Source of the DNA: Actinostola sp. cb2023
Lineage: Eukaryota; Cnidaria; Anthozoa; Actiniaria; Actinostolidae
NCBI GenBank assembly: GCA_033675265.1
Contig: JAUJYZ010000245.1
Span: 154,001-218,000 of the forward strand
DNA: 64,000 nucleotides
Reading direction: 5' to 3'
A model generated the notes under the pieces. The model was not told where the DNA came from and ran no database searches. It saw only the letters and a list, made by a program, of their open reading frames with translations. Position numbers and translations under genes: made by a program. Positions 23,356-33,900 of the stretch are shown here, in pieces; positions within the stretch are counted from its first letter, which is position 1; each line of letters opens with the position of its first letter.

Positions 23356-26300
23356 ATGGACGCTTTTAAGAAAGAATTCAAACGTTATAAACAAAGAAAG
23401 CCTCCTCCAGACTTATCTGATGTCATTGACTTCCAAACCCCGGAAAAATGGAAAGAACAGGTCGGGTCAGCAAGACCAGCTGAATATTGTGGCTCTTTCT
23501 CAGTATATCACTATCCTGAAAAACCTTTGTTATTCAAATCAAGAACTCTTTGTAGAACGAGGCATACAACAATATGAACTATTGTTATTCAAATTTTCAG
23601 GAATTCAGGACGGTGATATACTGAGAAAGCCCCAATATTTATTGTAGTGTGTTGTCTATGTTTATGTTGGCAATGTCTTCTTTTAGGTGTGTCCTGTTTC
23701 ACTGCATTGTTCTCATAATGAAGAAACATTCAGTAGTCTTGGATTAACAAGCTGTGGGGAATGGAAGGTGTACTCACTCAAAGACTTCCCAGGTTATTTT
23801 AACAAGCATACCACAACAATAACAACTATCATTGATAACAACAACCACTATCACCACTACCAACAACAATACCAACTAAAACAACAAACACAACTACTGG
23901 TACCTCAAGCAGCACTACTACCACAACCACTTTCACCAACATCACCACCAACACTATATCCCTACCAACCATCATTATAACCGCTATCACCACCAACTGT
24001 CATCTACAGTTCATCTACATTTGTACATGTTTTCACATGACAAACACAATACCAGCACAGGCAGCTGAGTAACGTCAGAAGTACATAACTAGAAGTGTCC
24101 ATCTGCATAATAGATCTGTCATACATCAGATTAGCGAGTGAGCTATTTTTAGAACTGAGTTCAAGCGCGCGCTCGATGATGTGTTGGCACATTGCACTGC
24201 TAAAATGTATTTAAAACCAGTCAAATCCTTTTCTGTTTTGACATTTTTCTTGCTCCTTCATGTTCAAAAATGCATAGTTTTGATGCTTATCATTGTGGAT
24301 AGTAGCCGAGTGTCAACAAAAGTTTAATTCTACTGAGAATAAATAGAAATATCATTGTTGTTTATGATTTTGCTTGTTACGGATTAATTGTAATTAGACT
24401 TCAACTAATCAGACAAAAGTTTGAAATTTCATGCATTTTTGATCATGAAGGATCAGGAAAAATGTCAAAGCAGAAGAGGATTTGACTGGTTTTTGAATAT
24501 ATTTTAGCAGTGAAATGCACGCGCTGTTGCCAACGCCACCACACATCATCGAGCGCGCGCTTGAACTCAGTTCTAAAAATAGCTCACTCGCTAATCTGAT
24601 GTATGACAGATCTATTATACAGATGGACACTTCTAGTTATGTACAATGTACTTCTGGTAACGTCCTATGTTGGGCTCCCTGTGTGCGTCCTGCAAAAAGC
24701 GCCTGCAGAGAGTGCATATTGCCTGTGTACATGTACTACCACCACCAAAAACAATAATAACAACTATATTTGTTTATTCACTAAGAAATCCTGTCATGTC
24801 TTTAGGTTTTTTGTTTATTACAAATCCATTCACAAATGGAGGTCAGTGGCAGTTGGTCAAAAAGTGTATCCAAGTTTATTCCTGCAAGCCAAATATGTCG
24901 AACCTTGATGCACACATAGAGTTGAAGGACAGTATTTGGGACATGAGTCTTAGTAGGTAAGAAAGAATACCTTCTGTAAAAGTCTTGAACATTCCTTAAA
25001 GTGCTACTATGACGAAATTTGTACGATTGCTAAATAAATCATTTATTCGTAAAATAGTCTTTTTTAAAAGCTCCAAGATCGCAGTTTTAGTTGTTTTTAA
25101 GTCGATATGAGAATAAAGGAGTGAAATATTGGACTTTCAAAACAGGCAAAAATACGTCCACCATTACTAAATCGTGTTCCTGCGAACAATAGACTGTGAC
25201 GTCAGTTTCTCAATGTGAACGCGTCGCTGCACGGCTCGCTGCACTGTATTTCTAGTTTAATATTGATTAAAACATTTGAACAAGAAATAGTGTCTTGAAT
25301 CGCCAAACAATCGCAGTGTTGATGCGTGTAAATTAGCCATGCGACGAATTTGCGACGAACGATGTTGAGAAACTGACGTCACTTCTATTGTACAATTAGT
25401 CACCGGCCAGGAACCAGTTTGAATAATGGCGGGCGCGAAATTTGTACAAAATGTGTACATTTTGTGGAAGATATTTTTATCGTAGCGAAAAACGGTTTGG
25501 ATTTGCTAATAAACATACTACCAGGATACTAAAAATGCAAAAACATCAACCTCGCAAAATTTCATCATAGTAGCACTTTAAAAAATTACGGAGTTACAAT
25601 GTACATGTACTAGAATTTAAATATAATTATTGTTAGTTCAAGGTCACAGGCTAGTAATATGTTGGTTTCAGCTTATCCATTATCCTCACCAACAGAAAAC
25701 CAAGGCTAGTTGTATGCTGAATTGTCTTTTGCCTTGATTTCAGTGGTTGTGATAAATCATCGCCTCTGTACAAGCTACGGTGGGTCACACTTGGCTATCA
25801 CTATGATTGGAATACCAAGGTATAGTATGGGCTCCCTGTGTCACAAGGGATTGTTTGGGGACTGGGAGAGAGCAAAAGAACTATAGTCATTAATATTAAA
25901 ATTTAAATCTTATTTGACAGACTTACAGCGAAGATGCTCATTCAGAATTCCCTTCTGACTTATCCACACTTTTCGTCACAGTAGCAGATACTCTGGGATT
26001 TAAAAAGTAATCATTTTTTCCCATTTTATCCATTCTTTTCCATTATCATCCTTAATGTTATCCTATCTTTTAGTTTTACACCAGAGGCTGGAATAGTTAA
26101 TTATTACCATTTGGACTCAACACTAGGTGGACACACGGACCATTCTGAACTTGATTTGAGTGCTCCATTGTTTTCTCTCAGGTGGGTACACATCCATTGT
26201 CATGGTCAAGTTGAATAGCGCATTCATAGACTGCTTGGTTTTACAGGGACTGTGGAGAGGGGGGTGCTAAAGGGACTTAAGCCCCCTCAATAAAGGCAAG

Positions 26301-27150
26301 TTTCCCATACATTTTCTATGGAAATTCAGGTGTTTTGAAGGCTTCAGTCCCCCCCCCCCCCCCCCCCCCCCCCCAATATGAAACTCGCTCCGCAGTCCCT
26401 GTTTTATTATAAACTTATTTTATTATAAATTTCTTGAATTTAGACTTTCTTGGTTACTTCCTTGTTTGTTTGATCTTCTCTGCTCTCTGGTCAGGGCTGT
26501 ACATAACTCAAATGTTAATTATGATATGATAATGATATAAAAGCAGTATTTAACTTATTAAAAGACAAGATTCTAAACAATTGCCAGAGGTATGTCCCGG
26601 CCCTCCCTTGCGTCTATGCTAAATGTACATGTATGTACATCTCGATATCTTTTGTTCTCAATCTTTCTTCTTCAGTCTTGGCCAATCAGCTATCTTTCTT
26701 CTTGGCGGGAAAACTCGCGCCGACGCGCCGATTGCTATGTACATTCGTAGTGGTGACGTCATGGTTATGGCGGGAAATTCGAGACTGGCGTATCATGCCG
26801 TCCCGCGTATTTTGGCGCCAAATAAGGACCATCCAATTCCTACATGTTTAGAACCGCATTTCAACACGAGTCCAGAATCATTTACGGAAAAACGTAAGGA
26901 AACGTCGCTTTCAACTATCGACAAAAAAGAAGGGACAGGATGTAGACGATTTCTCGTTGAAGAATGCGAAACACGGTATAAACGGACAAAATACGATGCT
27001 GATGTATCAGGCGAGTATGGTACGGACTCTTCTGCTAGTTCGTTTATAGAAACAACAGAAACAAAACTCGTACGACAATATTTATCAACATCGAGAATAA
27101 ACATAAATATTAGGCAGGTTCTTGCTGCTGGACAGACTTTTCCCAATTAA
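23356..27150 (+). CDS. ALKBH1: Alkylated nucleic acid repair dioxygenase, AlkB homologue 1
   Basis: An Fe(II)/2-oxoglutarate dioxygenase whose known substrates in animals include m1A in tRNA and C34 of mitochondrial tRNA-Met; a DNA role has been reported. Exons: 23356-23460, 23687-23792, 24806-24956, 25744-25819, 25921-26006, 26074-26181 and 26676-27150. Phases agree throughout and give 368 residues, close to the usual length of about 390. Conserved landmarks are the N-terminal [56 protein letters not shown] with the metal-binding His195 and Asp197, [20 protein letters not shown] with His251, and NIRQVL with the 2OG-binding Arg357. All catalytic residues are present. The weakest splice site is the exon 1 donor CAG|GTCGGG. 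Introns hold two DNA elements. Confidence 0.93.
24056..24683. mobile_element. Foldback element of the CACAGG family in ALKBH1 intron 2
   Basis: Arms of about 230 bp are inverted copies, so the same false peptide reads in both (minus near 24190, plus near 24545). The ends are CACAGGCAGC at 24056 and GGGCTCCCTGTG at 24683. No flanking duplication was found, so the element may be rearranged. Confidence 0.65.
25000..25577. mobile_element. 578-bp MITE with TTAA target site, ALKBH1 intron 3
   Basis: The inverted ends are AGTGCTACTATGA and TCATAGTAGCACT. Both are flanked directly by TTAA (24996-24999, 25578-25581). A TTAA duplication fits piggyBac- or Kolobok-type non-autonomous elements. The interior has further inverted segments with CTGACGTCA near 25200 and 25375. 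Confidence 0.75.
26182..26675. other. ALKBH1 intron 6 with poly-C tract
   Basis: It holds a 26-base C run (26349-26374) flanked by AGGGACTG and CAGTCCCTG, a small foldback at about 26246-26402. The rest is AT-rich intron. Confidence 0.5.
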
Positions 27151-27404
27151 ATATTAAATTAACTAAAGTCTAAACAAATTTCTGATATTTTTTATTTTAT
27201 TTTAAGGGGACTCAACGAGAACACTCAATTTGTTTATGATATTTTATTGAGCCTTCATAACTAGTTATGTCATTTCCGGGTTTTATATCTTGTGAACACC
27301 ACATTTTTAGAAGGAAAATACTTTTTTTCACAATGCGGCTGTGAACTATTCCGTACGAGGAGAGTTTAGGGATTGATTTACGTCTTACTACGAAGGCTCT
27401 ATTT
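27151..27404. other. Convergent 3' ends of ALKBH1 and the disintegrin gene
   Basis: 254 bp between the two stop codons. ATTAAA-like polyadenylation motifs follow the ALKBH1 stop at 27150-27170. No other feature was seen. Confidence 0.4.
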
Positions 27405-28241
27405 CTACTTTCCCACATCGATTGTTACTGAAGGATCTTTAATCTTACTGACGCCCTTCGATATGTGTCGTCGAGATTTCTCCACTTTGATTCGCTCTTG
27501 GAACTGACGCGCTTTTAGTTCTGATTGGTAGAGCGCGGTTGCCCAGCCACCGAAGATGACCAGAATCACAAACGCGACTATGGTGATGGCGATTGGAAGA
27601 AAGAGTGGGTGCTTCCTGTATCTTGTCCACGTGTCTTCAGTGGGCGGGTCTTCTATGGTGCGTGGTAGCGCTACTGGTCTATAGACATGCTTGTGGTGAA
27701 TAGAAGCTGGAGCAGAGTGCTGGTGGTTGCCGTGGTGATGCTTGTTCACTGTGGAGCGACGGCGTCTTTTCGCGATGATTGAATTCAGGATTTGTACGTC
27801 ACGGTCCGATTGGTCGTCAGTAGTCCCGTCGAAGTTACTGCTGATATTACACTGTGGTGGGTATTTCCAGCTTTCGTAGCAAACACAAGTACCGTTTTGA
27901 CTGCAATTCCCATTCTCCTTCGAGCATGTCTCTGTACAGTAATCTACTCTAGCTTTGACGGCCGCTGTCCAGCAGAAACCGTCAACGCAGTTCCCTGGAT
28001 TTGCCGTACCTCCTCCACATTCTCTTCCTTCTTCAATACTGATATCGAGTGGACAATCGCTCGAGGTGCCGGTGCAGTGTTCAGCTACATCACACTCGTT
28101 TTGTGCTGATCGACAGAGTATCTGGTTGGAGAGCAGTTGGCCATTTTTACAGCAAACACCTTCGGTACAAAATGGCTCCAAGCAAAACACAGCAGACAGC
28201 GTCACCAAAACGAGAATCGTTACAGTTACGCAGTTCTTCAT
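27405..28241 (-). CDS. Membrane-anchored disintegrin/EGF-like protein without protease
   Basis: A single open frame of 278 residues starting at a genuine ATG (28241). Residues 1-20 are a signal peptide ending in AVFC. Residues about 25-75 match the second half of an ADAM-type disintegrin domain: paired Cys, GQLLSNQILCR, then NECDVAEHCTG and SSDCP. The tip tripeptide is Glu-Cys-Asp, not Arg-Gly-Asp. A Cys-rich stretch follows, then an EGF-like CSQNGTCVCYE motif near 110. Next come a basic RRRRS site that furin-like proteases could cut, a His-rich linker, a membrane segment near 218-242 (LFLPIAITIVAFVILVIFGG) and a charged tail of about 35 residues. There is no propeptide and no HExxH metalloprotease. 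It could bind integrins or act as a decoy ligand; that is inference. The gene lies 179 bp downstream of the channel gene's stop on the same strand. Confidence 0.8.
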   Translation of the reverse strand: MKNCVTVTILVLVTLSAVFCLEPFCTEGVCCKNGQLLSNQILCRSAQNECDVAEHCTGTSSDCPLDISIEEGRECGGGTANPGNCVDGFCWTAAVKARVDYCTETCSKENGNCSQNGTCVCYESWKYPPQCNISSNFDGTTDDQSDRDVQILNSIIAKRRRRSTVNKHHHGNHQHSAPASIHHKHVYRPVALPRTIEDPPTEDTWTRYRKHPLFLPIAITIVAFVILVIFGGWATALYQSELKARQFQERIKVEKSRRHISKGVSKIKDPSVTIDVGK

Positions 28242-28311
28242 GCGAGGTCCTTAATGTTCTTTCTCTCCTTCCACGAAAATACGGTGCATTCTAGAACTCA
28301 CGGAATCTGAC

Positions 28312-28383
28312 AAGACGTCATAATGACAAATTACGTCATAATAGACATAAACGTCATAATACCTCTCTATGACGTCTTATGAG
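28312..28383. promoter_or_regulatory. Cluster of four CRE-like ACGTCATAAT motifs
   Basis: GACGTCATAAT, TACGTCATAAT and AACGTCATAAT at about 28314, 28332 and 28350, then inverted ATGACGTCTTAT at about 28370. They lie 71-142 bp upstream of the disintegrin start codon, where promoter elements would be expected. They resemble CREB/ATF sites. Confidence 0.5.
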
Positions 28384-28420
28384 TTCCAGTCCTTTTCTTC
28401 AAATCCGAAGGGCCTGGTGA

Positions 28421-30938
28421 CTAAGTGCCTTTTAAAAATAAAGACACGTTTATCTCGGGTGAGTCGTTGCGATATTTGTGAAGTGCAACCATTTGCTTGA
28501 CGAATCTTTTCCTTTCTTCTACGTGTCTTGCCTTCATTTCTTGATAAACGAACGAAAATCTATCGTGGAATGATTCAGTTATTCTTTTCATATCTCTGAT
28601 TGTTTTTGCTCTGGGATTGAATTCTGCAATCGAAAAAAAGTATTTAATATGTTGTAATTAGTATTGATAACTCTGATATAGACATCTTTGTAGTGAAGCA
28701 GATTTGTACTGCTTTTTTTTGCATAATAATTAAGTGCGTTCGTGTGTGCGTTCGCGTGTGCGTTCATCCGTACTTTCGTGTGCGTGTGTGTGCATGCGTG
28801 CGTTAGTTCGTATGGGTGTGCATTCGCGTGTGTGTGCGTGCATTCGCGTGTGCGTGCGTGAATGCGTGTGTACCTATTATGACGAGGTCCAACGAAAACG
28901 CGCGCGCAACCGCGTCACAATGGCTAAAGCTCAAAAGCAGCCAAACATTATCCGTGAATCTTGCACGATGTGCGAATTCTAATCGTGGTAGTCCAATCTG
29001 CATCCAATTATTTTAGAGGTAAGAATTTTAATCTGCCCTATCGGTCTGTTCTCCATATTTCTAGCTTAAAGCTCAAAGCTGCATGTCTTCTTGTGTTTGA
29101 AAAGGGACAATTTTGTCCATTATTTACAAAGTAATTTTGAATCCGACTTGCGTTACTATAGTCTTGCGTTACTCAGTATAGGCTATTGTGTTGCGTTACT
29201 GTAGTCTTGCGTTACTATAGTCTTGCGCTACTACATGTATGGTCTTGCGTTACTATAGTTTTTACTATGGTCTTGCGTTACTATCAAGTTGCGTTACTAT
29301 CAGTAGTCTTGTGTACTATAGTCTTGCTATATAGCTGTAACTGGTTCTTTTGTCACAAAATCCCTTTACCCTATAGTAAATTCAGCAAGGTTACCTTGAG
29401 ATGGTGCCACAGTGAATTTTTTTCGTAACCCAAATACTTTGGCAACCAGTGCAATCATGGCGCATGTGAGTATAACTAATCCACCATACATCATCATGTC
29501 CTGATAAAACTGCGAGTCTGAGTCGACACCTGCTGACACCTGCTCTGCTGCGCTTTCTTTAGGAATCTAAAAGGAAATTTAGTGATGGTCAATTTCTTGA
29601 TGTCTGATCATTTGACGGCGGCCATGTTGGATGACATGGGAATTCGAACGTTGTTGGTAACCCAACGAAACCGGGTTGTTCTGTGTTCTACAAGGTCGGT
29701 TTTCGAGGAATAAACTTCACAGCAATGTTGGATGACAAACATTTAAGTAAAAAAAGGTGCTGATATTTAACATCCGCAACCCCTTCAGTCGAAACTGATC
29801 TCCCAGGAGGTGGACGGTGTGCCCTTTTACCCCCTCCCTCCATCAGTGCTCCGTTCTACGGGTATTTAAAGATGCACTGAGCTACAGGGATTGGAGGAAA
29901 GTCGAAACAAGGATGTGAGGTCACAAAGCTACCAAACATGGCGGCACCTCTTGAATCAATAAAAGAAATATCTCTGTTTCTAAGCCATCCTTGGTCACTT
30001 AAGGCAACGTGTCCTGTTCAAGTGTGCAATCTTTTCTTGGGGAACGAACTAATCGAGAACTGTGACGGCCTATATTTTCGAATGTATAACTTGTAAAATG
30101 TGTCTATTGCTCCATTTTGATATCAGAGGCTGCTAGCCACTGACTTGTTTTTCCGATGTTTTCTTAACATTTGACGTTTAAAATAACTGTGGTGACTATA
30201 CTGCATGCATGACACACGTACATCCCTTGGACTCACCTTTGGTTGTGACACTGTCGAGTCTATTATCTTAAAAACATTCTCTCGTTCAAAGTTAATATAG
30301 TCAATGAAGCACTTCTGGAGTTTCTTGGATCTTCCTCCGAGCGCAATCCCGTAGATGTTGTCATACTTCAACAGCTTGCTTATCTTGGCAGATCCCTGAG
30401 GTAGTTTGAATAAGTCTTGGTGATTAGCGGAGACGTAGAGATCGACGAGTATACCCTGCACTTCTTCAGATATCATTGCCCGACGAAGGTCTTCAAAGCT
30501 GTGGTATTGTCCATCTGCATTTATCCAAAAGATGAAAATATGTGCTTTAATTTGTATGAGTTCGTGTGGGAGACAAACTTATGTGCGTGACGTCACGCTA
30601 ACGGAATGTTCATGACGTCACGCTGATGGAATGTGTGTGACGTCACGCTAGCGAAATGTGCTTGACGTCACGCTAGCGGTTGACGTCACGCTAGCGGTTG
30701 ACGTCACGCTATCGGAATGTTCTTGACGTGACGCTAGCGGAATATGCGTGACGTTACGCTAGCGGAATGTGCGTGACGTCACGCTGATGGAATGTGTGGG
30801 ATGTCACGCTAATGGAATGTGCGCGTCCCCAATGCGCATGATTAATTCCTGCGTACGTTCTGAAGTCTTACCTGTGTTAACCAAGGCGTTGCGACGTATG
30901 CCTACTCGGTATTCAAAGGAATCAGTTATGGCGCCAAT
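28421..30938 (-). CDS. Channel gene, exons 21-24: S2 lobe, M4 and tail
   Basis: Four exons of the gene above. Exons 21-22 encode EYRVGIRRNALV, then YHSFEDLRRAM, GILVDLYV and YDNIYGIALGG. These parallel the second half of the iGluR ligand-binding domain, where a strand of this kind carries the acidic ligand residue (here Asp in GILVD) and YGIA-type sequence precedes M4. Exon 23 encodes MMMYGGLVILTCAMIALVA, the M4 helix, after an acidic linker. Exon 24 gives a basic, helical tail of 66 residues before the TAG at 28423-28421. Confidence 0.85.
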
Positions 30939-33900
30939 CTGTTGGACAACAGAAGACTTTGTCATTACAAAAAGAGAGACAAAATGTACTCGTGCTATGA
31001 AATTCCGTTGCCAATCTCTACCTTTGTCATGTAAAGGCTTTGTTTGTCGGCCATTACAGTCGTGACTACCAGATCGTTGCTTAAGTTGGCGGTTATTAAA
31101 GAGACCAATACGAACCCCATAAGGGCATTAACTATTGTCAGAACACGCGCGCAGACTCCTTTGGGGACGCAGTCGCCATAGCTGAAATATAATGAGACAA
31201 GAATGGTTTCTTTGAGATGCAGCGACATGAAGTATTGCTAGGTTGGTAAAAGCTGGTAAAAGCTGGTAAAAGCCCACGAATGTCTCATTAACTGTCCTCA
31301 AATGGTGGTCAAACACTGCCCTCCATGCTTCACCAAGCAGTGAGAAGTCTATTGAGAACTTGTTATTCAGCTAATAAAAATTCCTCACGAGACCGGAAAA
31401 GCGGGATGTCTTCTGAAATCTAGCAATAGTGAAGTATTGTACATAACTAACTGCTTTATTTAAAACCAATTAGTTTTATCTTACCCTACTGTAGTAATGG
31501 TAATGAATGCCAGCCAACATCCGTTGTATGCTCCCTTGATGAAAGATGCTGGAAAGTTTTCAGGATTGTGCTTCTTATCCTATCGAAATAAATGAAACTC
31601 GGCTCGAATTTCAGAAAATTTATTCTAGAACAAGCAGTGTATCGATCGAATAACCAACAGCGTAGGGTCTGGGGTAGGAGGAAGGAGTAGATGCGCTGAG
31701 GCAGGGGGAAGAACAAAGTAGGTAACGCCGTTCCCTCCCGGCCTTCTACGTCTTCTCCACCAACCTCTCGGTTCTCTACCAACTTCCTGGATCTCCACCA
31801 ATTACCTCTAGAATGTCTACCAACTTCCTGGATCTCCACCAACCTCCCAGATCCCCACCAACCTCCCGGTTCTCCATCAACCTCCCGGTTCTCCACCAAC
31901 CTCCCGGTTTTCCACCAACCTCCCGGTTTTCCACCAACCTCCCGGATCTCCACCAACCTCCCGGTTCTCCACCAACCTCCCGGTTCTCTACCATCCTCCC
32001 GGTTCTCTACCATCCTCCCGGTTCTCTACCAACCTCCCGGTTTTCCACCAACCTCCCGGATCTCCACCAACCTCCCTGTTCTCTACCATCCTCCCGGTTT
32101 TCCACCAACCTCCCGGTTCTCTACCAACACCTCCCGGGCTCCACCAACCTCCCGATTCTCTACCAACCTCCCAGATCTCCACCAACCTCCCAGATCTCCA
32201 CCAACCTCCCGGTTCTCCACCAACCTCCCGGTTCTCTACCAACCTCCCACAGTCTCCCCCAACCTCTCCGATCCCCACTCCTGCAGCGGCTATGCAGATT
32301 ATCAAATAGAAAGCCTCTACATCTTAGAGCTACTGACTTACCAATATCCATGTTAGTATGCCCACCAAGCACACCAACGTCAGCATGAGAGCAATCACAG
32401 TCCAGCTATTAAGGACTGCTCGTAGCAGGGCCCCAGATAAGACCGAATTAGTGAACCCGCTCGTGGTGATGAACGCTACCCCTGGTGACGTCACAATCCC
32501 CACATACGAGTTCTCACCATGCATAACCTTCCCATCAAAGCCGTTGACCGGAAATATCAAGTCTGTGTTTAGACCGTCGAACCCTAGGAATTCTGTTATG
32601 TTGGTCTTCTTTGCGCTGTTGCCTTGATCATCGCGGTGGTAATCGATGTGGGAACGCCCGTGGCCGTTATAGCAGTTACCACAGCACGAACTGATTACGG
32701 GCTCAAGGATTGAGGGAATCAAGCCTGACGTCACCGACGTGGATTCGTTGTGAGTGACGTAAGGGCCAATCACGTGCCAGGATGTACGGAGTTCCTTACT
32801 GCAAGGGCAGGTTTCTATAAGTGGAACGCATGATATCATTTTATGACCTAATATGGAGTGTCGATCTGCCTGCTACAAATCATGGATCTGCAAGGGTATA
32901 CTGACTTTTAACAGACTCTGGGGTAGCAAAGCATTACTGGGTAACTGCCTTATATGGATCAATGATTGTGGACAAATGGAAATGTCGTCGCTCTTCTACT
33001 GTCTTCTACTATTTGGTCAAGAGATTCCATATTTGGTCATGAAGTTCCAAATTTGGTCAAGAAATTCCATATTTGGTATAGATAGACGTAGCTTCCAGGC
33101 CTATTGACCGCTCAAAGAGACCTACCTGCATATACTGGATCACTAGTTACTCCATCCCCTTTTATGGTAAACCCAAGCACCTTAATCTGATACACAGCGA
33201 AATTATCGAGGTTTCGAATCACTATAGACAATACAGATGGTCCCACTGTTAGAACTACTACTTGATCTTCCACGATCTCCCCGGCCAACTGGACCTGTTT
33301 ATAAAAAACTCGGTAACCACGCAGAATTCCACGGGCATGGCCGTAAGGGATTGAAGACCAAGATACGGGGATTGAAGTATCACTGCTGAAGTTTGTTGCT
33401 GTGAGGTTTCCTGGCGCTTGACTGGGAACTGGAAAAGGTTTTGGAAATAAGTATTCCAGGTATAAAGGGTGCAATTCAGATGCATGAGAGAATTCCAGAC
33501 TGGCGGGCGTTATTGCCATTTTCTAAGCAAATAAGATACATCATGTACGCTCTAAACGGTTCACTTTCTCAATATTCACTGGAATAAGTTCCAAAGGCCA
33601 CATGGAAATGGTGAATATTGGGAATGGTTTTTAGTGAATCCATGCATGTTTTTTGGAACTTTTTGCAATGGTCCCTGTGGTCACATGGTCCCGTGCTCTT
33701 CGTTACTAGAACTACTTACCATCCTCGTCAGTGGTCCCCAGATGAACGCTACTTGTTGCACCATGTCCTACCGCCGTGTAACCCAGCATCCAGAACGAGT
33801 AGCTTGTAGAAGGAGCTAAGTTCGTCACTTCGTATGAAGCAGTGTTGGTTGGCAGAATTACGGTATTGTTTGGCCCTGATGCAAATTCATTGGTCTTTTT

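Noticed and set aside
24004..24757. Conserved-looking peptide ([21 protein letters not shown]) found on both strands
   Set aside because: It is duplicated because it lies in the two arms of a foldback element. Intronic in ALKBH1.
27792..28294. Plus-strand ORFs opposite the disintegrin gene
   Set aside because: Antisense shadows of the minus-strand frame, which has a signal peptide, Cys pattern and TM segment.
31486..32388. Proline-rich and Gly/Trp-rich ORFs
   Set aside because: Artefacts of the 19-bp minisatellite. Only the real pore exon (31579-31485) and M1 exon edge overlap them.
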